DNA of 64,000 nucleotides from Heterohyrax brucei (GCA_028571685.1 CM053156.1:89469049-89533048); one strand, 5' to 3'. Numbered from the stretch's first letter, positions 11,426 to 22,943 are shown. Notes: generated by a model from the letters alone, not told the origin. Numbers and translations: made by a program.

Positions 11426-12357
11426 GAGGCTCTGGACAGCCCTCACAACTGTTCCACGAGGTGCCGTCCCACCGGCGTCCTGACTGTGGCCGGCCACACT
11501 GTGAGCTGGCCTCTGAGAACTCACAGCCTCAGCCACCACTCACCAGACACTCCCCACAGCATCAGTGCCTGCACCATCTCTGTCCCGTCACAGCACAGGC
11601 CTCCGCTTACCCTGGGTGGCTCCTGGACAGGCCCTTCTCCCGAGCCCCGCCGGTGGCCGTGGGGTGTGAGCCCCAGCAGGGACACGGCTGGCGGTGACTC
11701 TTGCCATGCAGTTCACTCCAGGGCTGCGAGCACTTGCTACCTGGGTGACAATGCCCACCTCACAGCGTGTCCTTAACGGACACGACTGGGACATCAGAGT
11801 CAGCTGGGGAGCCATGGGAGAGCACCTTCCCGAGCCAGTGGCCCTGTCAGGCAAGAGGCAGGCTCTAGGGACAGCGGGGGCATGGACGTCCCCAGCTAGG
11901 CTGGTGTCGGCCAAGGACTCACGCGGCACCTCATCTCCCGGCTTTAACTGTATCTGGATGCAGACGCGATCACTGGTCCCAGGTAGACAGCACTCTGGCT
12001 GGCTTCAGGAGCTGTGGCTTCTTGAGCAGATCCTGTGTCACCCCATCAGCAAGTCTTCACAGAGCGGCTGCTGTGTGGCTGAGCAACACGGGCACTGCGA
12101 GGGCCACCTCGGACCAACAGCAGCCCTGCCCACAGGACACCACCCACCAGCACAGCCTGGCCTTGCGGGACCCGGCGGGGCAGAAGGCTGCCGGGATGAG
12201 GGCATCTCTCTGCCTTCTGCCCCCACCCGGGCCTGAGCTCTAACTCTGCCTCGTCTTTCTTGGAGGAGAGGCACAGAGGAGGTCTGGCAGGAGAAGTAGG
12301 GTGTCCGCCCGGTCGCAGTAGTATGGAGGACAGACCCACGCCTCCCACACAGACCAT
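11426..12357. other. Unassigned GC-rich sequence
   Basis: No recognised repeat. A 180-codon frame (11,694-12,236) has no motif and overlaps frames of similar length on the minus strand. Confidence 0.45.
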
Positions 12358-12965
12358 GTTAGTTTCCTCCTGCTGCTGACACCAACATCACTGCCAGCGG
12401 ACCCAGCCTCGTACCCCCAGGAGGTCAGAAGTTCCCCAGGGTGGGCAGGGCTCTGTTCCTTCCTGACGCTCTGGAGTCTGTTTCCTTGCCCTTTTCCGGC
12501 TTCCCTGGTGGTGCAGTGGTGAAGCACTCAGTTGCTAACCAGAAGGGTGGCCACCGGAACCCACCCACTGCTCTGCGGAAGAGAAGCCTTGGTGGCCTGC
12601 TCCCACAGGGGGACGTCAGCCTGGGGACCCCATGGGGCAGTTGCACTCTGCTTCCTGAGGTCAGATGAGTCTGGAGCCCCTGACAGCATCAGCGGCTGTC
12701 TGCACGCCTTACTTTGCAGCCCTGGATCCGTCCTCGGGCCGGCAGGGTGGCGTCTTCCACCTCCGTCTCCCGGAGGCCTTCTTGTCTCCCTCTTAGGAGG
12801 GTCCTGCTGTGACATGGCAACCTCGTCCCAGGGAATCCAGAACACTCTCCCCATCCTGACACCTTTAACACAATCCGTCTGCGGAGTGCCCTGTGCAGTG
12901 TAAGGTAGCATGGTCACGAACTCTAGGTACTGCTGTAGGGACATCTTTGGGGAGCCATCTTTTGG
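12358..12965 (-). mobile_element. Solo LTR, MLT1-like, with an inserted AfroSINE
   Basis: The left part (tgttagtttcctcctgctgctg) is the reverse of an MLT1 3' tip. After the SINE the 5' part resumes (ccccatcctgacacctttaac, gtagggacatctttggggagcc). Old fossil, broken. Confidence 0.65.
12503..12705 (+). mobile_element. AfroSINE inside the LTR
   Basis: Head ttccctggtggtgcagtggtg, then gcactcagttgctaaccag, ggaccccatggggcagttgc. The 3' tail is degraded. Confidence 0.85.
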
Positions 12966-15079
12966 GTTCTGTGCACTGTCAACCAAAGGGAGTGCTCTCT
13001 CTGGTGAGCCAACATTCTGTGTCTGGAAACCTCCTGCTGTGTGCACCCCAACCCCACCTGTGTTCAGGGAGAAACACGGTGTTCAGAGAGCTCATTCATT
13101 GCTTTCCTTACCAAAAAGTTAAAAAAAAAAAAAGAAAAGAAAAACGTACAAAGATTTAGGGTAGACTTGTTTGAACAACAAGGAAAGTGAAGAGAAACAG
13201 CTTGAGAGGATGGTTCCCGTTGTCATCTTTCTGGGCATGGGGACCGTTCTGGGTCTGGGTCTCTGCGGGAAGCTTCCTGAAGCCGAAGCTCTTGTCAGTA
13301 CAGAGCGCCCTGACCAGGTACTGCCCTGACAGATCACGGGGGACGTGGCAGGGGGGACATGAGAGCATCTCTGCGTGTCCTTCTGCACAGCCACTGGATC
13401 ACAGAGCCCTCTAATCCAGGGAGTGTGTCACTGATCAAAGAGTGAGCCCCATGAAACCCACCTGTTTACACCGCATCCATGGCAACGGCCTGCAGAACGG
13501 TAGATTTGACTCTAGGGAGTGTGAAACATTTTCACAAAGCTTTATATTAACCTCCTCAGAATGTGATACTCTGCCAAGAGGGGGAAAAACAGGCTGAAGG
13601 TGTGATGAGAAAGGAAGGCAGGAGGCAGGCCACAGGGGCAGACAAAGCAAGGAGGACAGAGTGGACTGTCCTCCCTCCTGCGTCCCTCCAACCCAGCTGT
13701 CCCCAGGGAGAACTGAGAGACAGGCAGCCCCTCACACCTGCCCCTTTGTCCCAGCGGACAGTGCTGGCCAGAGGGGACAGAGTGTGTTGTCTCCTGGCTG
13801 ACAGTGGTCCCAGTATCAGAGAGATCTGACACCTTCTGAGACCCTGGAAGGCACAGCCCTTGAGCCAAGCCTGATGCATGCAGAAGGCCAGGCTCCCGGC
13901 CCTCCAGGCTCAGGGCAGCAACAGCAGGGAGGGAACTGTGACGTCCAGTCTCGCTTCTCCTTCATACCTGCACGATCCAGGGCTGGGGGTCGGGGTGCAC
14001 TGGATCCGAGTGGCGGCTGCGCTGTGACACCAGCCCCTGGAGCCCTGCCCTTCTTGGGCTGTAGGGGAGGACACGGCTGCCGGCTGCGGCTCAGCCCTCT
14101 TCGCTGGTATGCACTTGCTGTGGACTGGCACACCCCTCTCTGAGTTGGGACAGGGCTCTGGTGACCACTGTGGGACGATCTCCACTCGGGACACACTTCA
14201 TGCACTACCAGAAAGAAATAAAAAGGGTTTGAGGCTCAGACAGTGGGAGAGACCGAGACGTGCTGCTGGGTAAGCACAGCAGCTCAGGGGACCACGGTGA
14301 TGGGCTGGAGCAGGGACAGGCGGCCTCTCTCTGTCTTCTCTGGGCTCTCTCTGCCACCTTCGCCAATACTGAATGGATCCTGTCCCTGAATTCCCAGTTT
14401 ATGTCTTGTTACAGAGTCACTTTCCTGTCCTACACAAGAATAGAGACCCAAGATGCCACATCTGATTGTTCCTGGGTCCGTGCGTCCACCTCATGGTGTG
14501 ACCAATGGACTGACACATGAGCCCAAGAGGAGCCAGCAGGGTGCCGGAGTCCACCCTGCATCGTGGGAAAGGCTGAGTGCCCACCCGCTGAGCAAAGGCC
14601 CCCAAAGAGTTTCCGTGGGCTGGGACAGGATCACACTGCCTAGGCTTCATCTTTCCAGGGTACTGGGTTTAAAACTGAGAGGCCAGGATGAGACGTGGAG
14701 AGAGACCCTCTTTGTTTAAAAACAGGGGGGCTGGGAAGCTGGAGCTCTGTTCTCCTCCAATCAAGCGTTGTGGGGCGCGGAGCTTGGGCCGCTTCTCCGA
14801 ACAGGGCTGCTGCTGCTGTGCTGGTTTCTTAGCAACTAAATACCTGACGAGTACTCACTTTTTTCCAGGGCTTTAAGAGCTGCAAGATATTAATTCCAAA
14901 CAAGACATCTAAATTGTTACTCTAAAAACTCGAGTATGCAACTGCTCACAGATTAAACGACGAAATGCCATATTCAAAATAGCCTTGAGTCACTCAGCCT
15001 AGCCTTCCCAGCCATGGGACCGAGTCCCCAGCTCCAGAGAGCAGGATGTTGGCTGTGTGACGCATCCCTGCAGGCAAGG
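12966..15079. other. Unassigned sequence with an A-rich tract
   Basis: About 2.1 kb with no recognised family. An A-rich tract sits at 13,114-13,145 and could be the poly(A) remnant of an unidentified retrocopy. Chance frames on both strands. Confidence 0.45.
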
Positions 15080-15240
15080 GACAGCGGGGTTTGGGACAGT
15101 GGGCACAGCCAGATGGAACTCCAGTCTGGCCACTTATTAGCTTGGTGACCTCTGCCTTGTAACTTCCCTGGGAGCTCATCTCTGTAAATTGTGATTGCAG
15201 CAGTGCACACCGCAGGGTGAGGGTTGGGGTGATTCCATGC
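15080..15240 (+). mobile_element. MIR (ancient mammalian SINE)
   Basis: Contains the MIR core series: ccagtctggccacttattagc, ttggtgacctctgccttgtaac, tctctgtaaattgtgat. Heavily diverged, as expected for a pre-placental element. Confidence 0.7.
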
Positions 15241-15529
15241 CATTTAGTGGGGTGCAGAGAGTGGAATACCCCTTGGAAGGGATGGAGATTTGGGTACTGG
15301 GTGATTCGCAGGGAATCATAACCAAGTGATGATGAAAAACAACTCAAGAAAATGCCCGGTTCTGGCTAGAAGAGGTGCTCAGAGCCCAGCACATGACCGT
15401 CACACAGTCATCAGGGAAATAAAAGAGAGAGCTGCGGAAGGTAGGGAAAGCCACACCCAAAGTGCTCTGTGTTCTCCCGGCCCCCCCCCCCAGCATCTGT
15501 GGTGGCCTCTCCCTTCCCCCTCCCCACGG

Positions 15530-15630
15530 ATGTTGAGACAGGGGCTCCGACTACCCTCACTTCACAGACGAGAAACTGAGGCCCCGCCTGAGTGCGTGGC
15601 TTGTCCAAGACCACTGCCTGTAAGGTGGAG
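15530..15630 (+). mobile_element. MIR fragment
   Basis: The MIR 3' block cacttcacagacgagaaactgaggc followed by cttgtccaagaccactgcctg. Confidence 0.7.
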
Positions 15631-15734
15631 GAAATGCCTACAGCCTATGTCCTGAGCAAGCTGACCCCACGCTGCGTCCCCAGTGCAACAGCAACCCAAG
15701 GAAGCGGAAGGAATGGACAGTGCTTTAATAAAGG

Positions 15735-15815
15735 AAGGGGAGAGCAAAGGAGGGGGAGGGGTAAGGGGAGAGGGCAGGGGAGGGGGAGGGGGAGGGGGAG
15801 GGAGGGGAGAGAGAA
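15735..15815 (+). repeat. Polypurine GGGGGA tract
   Basis: About 80 bases almost entirely G and A on the plus strand, including four consecutive gggggag-type units. It has many runs of four or more G, so it fits G-quadruplex or triplex (H-DNA) formation. Confidence 0.9.
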
Positions 15816-17029
15816 AAACGACAATGGGTGACAGGAGAAGGCCAGAGGGAGGGAAAGCAAAGCTATGGGAATGGTCGAATTCTCAGATTGTAGGACTGAT
15901 CAATAAAATCAAACTTGGTATTTGTTTTTTAAAGATAACTGAGATCAGCACAACTCTGACATTCATGAAAAAGGAGGAAAAAGAAAGAGGACAATAGAGT
16001 GTCAGGAGCAAAGACCAGGACACGCCGGACCAGCAGCCCCCGTCTGCAGCGCCGGGTCAGCCACCAAGCCTCCCTGACAGACTGAGCCCGCAGCCCTTTG
16101 GCACCCAGCCTGTGCCATGAATGAACCTAGGGGTGTCCCAGGGTGTTAGGACCGGGAGGACACCACATCCGAGTCCCGGTCCCTGCCAGATGTGGGCTCC
16201 AGAACTAGGGGCAGCCACCCAAGCGGCATGTCTCTGGCCCATCGCCTCCGCCAGGCTGGCAAGTCCCCGCTGGCAAGTCCGCGCTGGGCAGGGCCCGGGT
16301 GGTGGAGGGGCAGCCCAGGGCGCCGCTGGGAAGTCCAGGCTGGCAGGCTCCTGGAGCTTCTTCCCCTTGGCCTGGGGCCCCTGCCAAGTGACCGGAGGGC
16401 TTCCGGGAGCCTCTTTAAAGTCCCTTCATGACCCAGTTACTCCTCCCCTTTACTCCGCTGTTTATAGGGTGCACTTTTAGTAACGGAGGGTGTCCCGGAC
16501 TGTTGATAGCTGATACAGATTTGATTCATTCCTCAGTCCACACAATGTCCCCTTGGAGTCCAGGGGCATGTATGTGTATGTATATGTGTGTACTCCCTGT
16601 ACATACAAATGCCACCCCCAGAGTCCTGAGGTACACACACCTGCCAAATAAACAATTTTAAAATGTGTAGTTTCCCACCCAAAATTCAGCGATTCAGCAC
16701 CACGTCATAGAATGCCCTGTGGAAACAGTCACCTGTGGCACACGCCTGCTGTCTCCCTTTCTGGCTGTTACACAGACCCCACTTGCCAGCAGCGCACGGT
16801 CAGCAGGCCAGCGCCTTCCTCCAATCCCCCGGAGGTCCAGAGTCCGAGTGGCGGCTCTGTCTTGGGTCCTGGAGGGCTCACGGCTTCCTCTGCTCTTTCA
16901 GCCTGGACAATAGCAGAAGGGAGTCACTGGAGCACTTGTCTCTGAGGGCGTCTGGTTACCCTCTCCTTACTATGTGGTAGACTTTTATTATCCCACCAGC
17001 CTTTTTTCAGCAGACTTTCAAAGAGTTAA
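15816..17029. other. Unassigned sequence
   Basis: No recognised element. Short TG/TA-rich stretch at 16,568-16,592. GC-rich between 16,020 and 16,410. Confidence 0.5.
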
Positions 17030-17440
17030 GCCCGCCGCTGCCAACCCAAAGGCCACGATCTGAACTTAGCCCGCCACCACCGGGAGGCAGCCCGGGGCAT
17101 CCTCCTCCCCGAGGCCGCAGCTCTGAAAACCCCGTGTCCAGTTCTGTTCTGCATGTTTGGAGTCACTGTGAGTTGGAATAGACTAGCCAGCAACAAATGA
17201 GCTGATGGAGAAACCGAGTCTCGAGGGAGGTAAGGGCTAGCACGAAATCCCCAAGCGGGGCCAGGGCCAGGACTCAGGTGGAAGCCGCGCCGCTCAGCTG
17301 CCCGGCCCGTTCCTGTAAAGCCCGCGGAGCAGGCGGCTGTCAGAGGGGCCTCGCGCTGAGCCCAGCGAGCGGCCAACGTGCTGTCCACCCACGGGCAATC
17401 CGCGGGGAGCAGCCCCCGCACCATGCCGTGGTAACCGATG
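17030..17440. promoter_or_regulatory. CpG-rich patch, small CpG-island candidate
   Basis: CpG dinucleotides are frequent here. I count about 20 in 17,278-17,450 alone, against a window that is mostly CpG-poor. An AfroSINE tail interrupts the patch at about 17,130-17,205. No transcript or exon can be shown from the sequence, so promoter activity is inference only. Confidence 0.35.
17130..17205 (+). mobile_element. AfroSINE tail fragment
   Basis: ttctgcatgtttggagtcactg then tgagttggaatagactagcc. Confidence 0.6.
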
Positions 17441-17825
17441 CTCAGACGGAACTTAACTGAAATTAAATTTGAATAGCTTTAGTGTTAAGTGCATTTTATT
17501 CTAACTTCTGGAAAATTGGTTATTCACTTACAGTCAATAAGATAACAAGAAAACCATCTCAGTTCAGCCGCTCAGCCCTTAACCTCTGGGGGCCTAGGTT
17601 CCCACAGAACAGAGGGTACAGAACACTGGCCTGGAGTCAGGGCCACAGCTGGAGTCCGTTCTGGGGGCCGGCGCTCAGTGAGGTGGCTGTGTTTTTCTTC
17701 CCCAGATTCTCGCCTCTCCTCCCGGTCCCAGGATGCACGTACACTGTGCCGGTGACGCCTTCGTCACCCTGGCCACCAGCCCCCACAGTGTACTGTCTGT
17801 AGCAGTGTGAATAACCAAAGCCTTT
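17441..17825. other. Unassigned spacer
   Basis: AT-rich to 17,570, then GC-rich. No recognised element. Confidence 0.5.
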
Positions 17826-18015
17826 GTTGTGGCGTTAACTCCAGCCCCCAGAGGCCCTGTAGGACAGAGCGGAACTGCCCCATGGGGTCTCCGAGGCTGT
17901 CGCCTTTGCAGGAGCCCATCACCAGGTCTTTCCCTGGCAGGGAAGCTGGTGGTTTCCAACCCCTCACCTTCAGGCTAGCATCTGAGTGCTTAACCATTGG
18001 GTTACCAGGCTGCTT
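17826..18015 (-). mobile_element. AfroSINE
   Basis: Reverse-oriented: gttgtggcgttaactccagcc tail, aggacagagcggaactgcccc, gagtgcttaaccattgggttacc head. Confidence 0.8.
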
Positions 18016-18017
18016 TT

Positions 18018-18380
18018 GCACGTTGAATGGCAAACCTCCTGTAGCCTCTGGGGCCTGTGAACAGGACCTCTTTCAGAGACTGTGTCCTCACAGTTGCGAT
18101 TAAGGTAAAGGAGGTGCGGTGAGGACAGCACTGACGAGAGAAAGGGGACAGGACGGGACATGGGCACCAAGATGGCAGACAGGGCAGACAGAGCAGGGAC
18201 GCACCACAAACCAGGGAACACCTGGGGCCACTAGAAGCTAGACGAGGCCAGAAAGGCTCCTCCCCTAGAGGCTTCAGGGACAGCATGGCCCTGCTAACCA
18301 CTGACCTCTAGAACCGTGAGAGAACAAATGTCACCCTCAAGGTGGTCACTTGTTGGGCAGCCCCGGGAACATAACACAGG
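18018..18380 (+). mobile_element. LTR, MLT1-like
   Basis: MLT1-type order: gcctctggggcctgtgaacagg, gcgattaaggtaaaggagg, aaccgtgagagaacaaatg, then a degraded 3' tip ending ggaacataacacag. Old fossil, broken. Confidence 0.55.
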
Positions 18381-18889
18381 GCCCGATTCCTAGTCACCTC
18401 TAACACCTCAGCACAGATGTGCCTTGTCACACTGAGTCCCAGGCACCCTGCACCTCCCACTCAAGTCATTTGATCATTGATTCATTCGGCATGCACTGCA
18501 TGTTGACTAAGCTCTGGGCCAGAGCCCCGAGACCCCTGGGGCTCAAGTGGGGACAGAATGCAACCCACCCACGGGGCAGGAGGACCAGGAAGGGGCGTGC
18601 AGGGCCTCTTCCCTGGGCAGTCATTGCCCACAGGTGCTTAGGCTGCCCAGGTCAGGGCATCGGAGTCCAGGCGCAGATGGGGTCCTGGCAGGGAACTGAC
18701 ACCCAGCTTGCTGGGGTCGGCCTGAGCACAGCACGTGGGGCCACAGACACCCCTGCACAGAGGCTCTCAGCACCAAGAGCCCCAAGCAGGAATCAGCCCG
18801 ACTCAGCCCAGGAGCTGAGCGGGGCCACCAACAATGAGCTGCACGTGCTTAAAATACACGTGAAAACAAAGCTGGTTTTGCTGCTGGGT
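18381..18889. other. Unassigned sequence with a possible ancient repeat
   Basis: The part at 18,440-18,560 (cattgattcattcggcatgc, ctaagctctgggccagag) resembles an ancient mammalian interspersed repeat. The rest is unassigned. Confidence 0.35.
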
Positions 18890-19080
18890 ATCACAGATTC
18901 AACTCCAGCTCATACTGACTGCAAGTGACAGAGGAGAATTGCCCCACAGGATCACCTGGGCTGTGATCAGGAAGAAAGCAGACTGCCATCTCTTCTCCCT
19001 TGGAGCTACTGGTAGGTTCAAAGTGCCCACCTTTCTGTTAGCACCCACGTCCCTAACCACTGCACTGCCTTCAGAAGCCT
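18890..19080 (-). mobile_element. AfroSINE
   Basis: Reverse-oriented: cacagattcaactccagctcat tail through gaggagaattgccccacagg to ccctaaccactgcactgcc head. Confidence 0.75.
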
Positions 19081-20423
19081 ATTTCAGCCACCAAGGAGAA
19101 CTTAACGGAGTCTGTAGTCCAGAAGCACAGCGTTTCCTTGACCTTCGCCGTTAGTGAACCTAGAAGCAGAAGGTTCCAGAATTCGCAGAGGGAAGGCAGC
19201 ATCAGTGATGCGGTCCTCTATCCTGCTCCATCCTTTCCTTCTGGGTCGCTCGGCCTCGGGGCTGCCCCCAGCCTGAGCGGGGCTTCTCCTAGTCCAAGCC
19301 CCGCTCCACAGAGAGGAAGAGTCTCCCTGCAGAAGGCATAGTAGGTCCAACCCCAGGCCGTCTGATTATCCTGGAAGCACATGATAAAACCCGATTTGAA
19401 TACCGGAGATTTGGCAGGGCAGAGAGGGTGGGTGTTGCCTTCTGATTGAAGGCCTGAGACACTCTCCTAATGAAGTAATACAATAAGCATGAAATTTAAA
19501 ACCACCCAAGGACGTCTTCAGAGGACACCATCAGCCCTCCTGCAGGCACACCAGAGGAACAGTTCCCTGGGGACTCCTCTGCAGCCCCTACCAGCAGTAT
19601 AAATATTCATACCAATGACTTACCGCTTACTCCCAGTCACTGCCCAAGTGGTGTCTGGACTGCCCCAGCCATGAGAGCTGCGGGCACTACCAGCCGTCAC
19701 CGAGTCTTTAGTCTTCCTCTTTATTCTTATTTCCTGAGCCAGTTTTCAGGGCACTGATGTGAAGTCAGCTGTCTGTGCCATTCCATCATAAAAAATAAAA
19801 TAAATAAAAATAAAATGTTTAATTAAAATATGTGTAACTGTGAAGACAGCCAGGTGCTAGAGGGAGACTTTCTCTTAAACAAAGACACATCTTCTAGCCA
19901 ATGTTCTGTTTACTGTATCTGTGTGTGTATCTATGTGATGCCACATGGCGCTGGGAAGGAAATAACGCTGTAGCTAAAGAAAACTCCTCCATGAGCACTG
20001 TGGCACCTGGCACCCGCAGTCTAGGAAACCATTCTCCGGTCTTTGCAGATCACAGCACTGTCACCTACCATGGTCCCTCAGAGAAGAGGCAGCTCCCTAA
20101 GTTAGCCTGGGGCTCGGCTGTCCCATCTCTCTGCCTCCCTCTCATCCCAGCTGTAGCACCCCCAACCTAAAAGTCTGTGTTGCCCCTGGGCTGAGGTCCT
20201 TCTGCTCCAGATCTTCCACCTGTGACAGGTGACCCGTCCTTGGCCCCAGCCTACCGTGGTCCTGCTGAGACCAGCCTGCTGATAGGCTTAGTTTAGAAGC
20301 TAATTCATGCAGAAGAACAGTTTGGAGTGACTCTTACCTCACCTCCACCCAGCTGCCCCAGGATGAGGTCCTGCAGGCCCCTCTGTCCCTGTGGTCTCCA
20401 GCTCCCACAGTCCCCAGTTCAGA
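19081..20423. other. Unassigned sequence
   Basis: About 1.3 kb with no recognised element. An A-rich TAAAA-type tract lies at 19,786-19,818. Confidence 0.5.
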
Positions 20424-20512
20424 GTCAACACAGAGTCAACTGACTCATGGTGACCCCCTGTGTCAGGGTAGAACTGCCCTACAGGGGTCTCAAGGGCTGA
20501 TCAGACCCTTTG
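20424..20512 (-). mobile_element. AfroSINE tail fragment
   Basis: Reverse tail: caacacagagtcaactgactcatgg then agggtagaactgccctacagg. Confidence 0.75.
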
Positions 20513-20518
20513 AAATGA

Positions 20519-20600
20519 GGAGATGATAGACAGACAGACAGATGGATGGACAGACAGATAGATTAAATGGATGGATGGGTGGATGATGGATGGATAAATA
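20519..20600. repeat. GACA/GATG microsatellite
   Basis: Mixed gaca, gata and gatg tetramers (gatagacagacagacagatg and on), directly after a truncated SINE tail. Confidence 0.9.
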
Positions 20601-20699
20601 CACACAAGTAGAATATACAGCAGAGTGCTGCCATAAACATAAGTTAAAATCAGCTCAACTATTAGAACACAAAGTGGCTGTGCTTGAGCCAAGTAAGAT

Positions 20700-21180
20700 G
20701 AAGAGAAAATGCAAAGTCACGGTGAAGACGCCAAAGTGAGAAAAACTACTGCCAGATGGACACGATGGCAGACGGTCACAGGGACGATAAAGACCCTAAC
20801 CAATCAGAAAGAAGTCAACAACTGACAGTACCAGAAGATAAGGCTTATAGACCGATAGTGACCAGAACCAAGCGAGCCATTTGTGTAAAAACCCAGCACT
20901 CTGGATTGAGGGGCACAGTCGCCTCGGGTATTCTGTGCCTGCCCGCCGCTGCTGTGATGTCACCTGATCCCGAGATCTTGGCTGCTGTGGTGTCGTGACC
21001 TGATCCTGAGACCTCATCCTCTTCACCGTCAAAGGCCTGGTTCGAGTGGCGGTGACTGTTTCCCATTGGTGCCTGAGCCTCCTGTGCTGTCCCTGCTGGC
21101 TCCAACTCTGAGACACCTGGCATGGAAGAGGCCTAGCCCCGATTCTCCTGACATCTCAGTGGTGCGAGCACAGCCTACAC
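20700..21180 (+). mobile_element. Possible solo LTR, class I ERV-like
   Basis: Pattern of a retroviral promoter and R/U5: gtgtaaaaacccagcactctgg, gcctcgggtattctgtgcc, then a C/T-rich stretch. Boundaries are uncertain and no internal genes are adjacent. Fossil, broken. Confidence 0.35.
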
Positions 21181-21469
21181 AAGTCTTAGAGTGAAATCCA
21201 CTTTTAGGGAAGTGTGAGTGGTGATGCTGAGATTAAGTGGACCTGTGTGGGCCTTAACTAAAGTAAACATAGGGGATGTTCTCAGGTAATGTCAGTAAGG
21301 GGCTTTGTGTCCTGGTGCCAGCACCTTCCCCCAGTGCTTACCCGTGAGTGTGGGATCTGATAAAATAAAACTTACTGCTAATCCCAAGCCTTACAGTTAC
21401 GTATTTTCCTCTCACAACCCCCAGTACATTCTGCATGCTCACTACACCCTTCTTCCAGCTTACCTCCAG

Positions 21470-21560
21470 GTAGGCTCTCCCTGCTGGCCTTTCAGCTATC
21501 AGGGAAACTCTTAAACATTTGTGCAGAGCTGGTAAACTGTTGTGCCACCCAGGGAGACCA
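21470..21560 (-). mobile_element. AfroSINE head fragment
   Basis: Reverse head: ctggcctttcagctatcagg, aactcttaaacatttgtgc, gttgtgccacccaggga. Confidence 0.5.
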
Positions 21561-21621
21561 AATGAACAAATCCATGAATGACTGAGGTCTTGATCCTATT
21601 TGGAACCCAGTCAGGGAGCAA

Positions 21622-21769
21622 GGGACTTTGGTGGCACAGCAGTTAAGAGCTCAGCTTCTAACAAATAGGTCTGCAGTTCAAATCTACCAGCTGCTCCTTG
21701 GAAACCCCATGGGGCACTTCTAGTCTGTACTGTGGGGTCACTATGAATCAGAGTTGACTTGACAGCCAT
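21622..21769 (+). mobile_element. AfroSINE whose tail seeds the GGCTT array
   Basis: Full body: ctttggtggcacagcagttaag, agttcaaatctaccagctgc, ccatggggcacttctagtc and atgaatcagagttgacttgacagcc. The A/T/G-rich tip normally found after this block is replaced by the pentamer array. Confidence 0.9.
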
Positions 21770-22943
21770 GGCTTGGCTTGGCTTGGCTTGGCTTGGCTTG
21801 GCTTGGCTTGGCTTGGCTTGGCTTGGCTTGGCTTGGCTTGGCTTGGCTTGGCTTGGCTTGGCTTGGCTTGGCTTGGCTTGGCTTGGCTTGGCTTGGCTTG
21901 GCTTGGCTTGGCTTGGCTTGGCTTGGCTTGGCTTGGCTTGGCTTGGCTTGGCTTGGCTTGGCTTGGCTTGGCTTGGCTTGGCTTGGCTTGGCTTGGCTTG
22001 GCTTGGCTTGGCTTGGCTTGGCTTGGCTTGGCTTGGCTTGGCTTGGCTTGGCTTGGCTTGGCTTGGCTTGGCTTGGCTTGGCTTGGCTTGGCTTGGCTTG
22101 GCTTGGCTTGGCTTGGCTTGGCTTGGCTTGGCTTGGCTTGGCTTGGCTTGGCTTGGCTTGGCTTGGCTTGGCTTGGCTTGGCTTGGCTTGGCTTGGCTTG
22201 GCTTGGCTTGGCTTGGCTTGGCTTGGCTTGGCTTGGCTTGGCTTGGCTTGGCTTGGCTTGGCTTGGCTTGGCTTGGCTTGGCTTGGCTTGGCTTGGCTTG
22301 GCTTGGCTTGGCTTGGCTTGGCTTGGCTTGGCTTGGCTTGGCTTGGCTTGGCTTGGCTTGGCTTGGCTTGGCTTGGCTTGGCTTGGCTTGGCTTGGCTTG
22401 GCTTGGCTTGGCTTGGCTTGGCTTGGCTTGGCTTGGCTTGGCTTGGCTTGGCTTGGCTTGGCTTGGCTTGGCTTGGCTTGGCTTGGCTTGGCTTGGCTTG
22501 GCTTGGCTTGGCTTGGCTTGGCTTGGCTTGGCTTGGCTTGGCTTGGCTTGGCTTGGCTTGGCTTGGCTTGGCTTGGCTTGGCTTGGCTTGGCTTGGCTTG
22601 GCTTGGCTTGGCTTGGCTTGGCTTGGCTTGGCTTGGCTTGGCTTGGCTTGGCTTGGCTTGGCTTGGCTTGGCTTGGCTTGGCTTGGCTTGGCTTGGCTTG
22701 GCTTGGCTTGGCTTGGCTTGGCTTGGCTTGGCTTGGCTTGGCTTGGCTTGGCTTGGCTTGGCTTGGCTTGGCTTGGCTTGGCTTGGCTTGGCTTGGCTTG
22801 GCTTGGCTTGGCTTGGCTTGGCTTGGCTTGGCTTGGCTTGGCTTGGCTTGGCTTGGCTTGGCTTGGCTTGGCTTGGCTTGGCTTGGCTTGGCTTGGCTTG
22901 GCTTGGCTTGGCTTGGCTTGGCTTGGCTTGGCTTGGCTTGGCT
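21770..22943. repeat. Pure (GGCTT)n pentanucleotide array, about 235 units
   Basis: 1,174 bases of GGCTT with no interruption that I can see. It starts exactly at the 3' tip of an AfroSINE and ends abruptly in unique sequence (ggctgagaaaaccc). Because five is not a multiple of three and the unit has no stop in any phase, all six frames are open. They read (AWLGL)n on the plus strand and (PSQAK)n on the minus strand, giving frames of 390-509 codons that are artefacts of the repeat. Confidence 0.98.

Noticed and set aside
11694-12236. 180-codon plus-strand frame as a gene
   Set aside because: GC-rich chance frame: no domain, competing frames on the minus strand, no splice or conservation evidence.
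12528-13046. 172-codon minus-strand frame as a gene
   Set aside because: Largely inside an LTR and its inserted AfroSINE.
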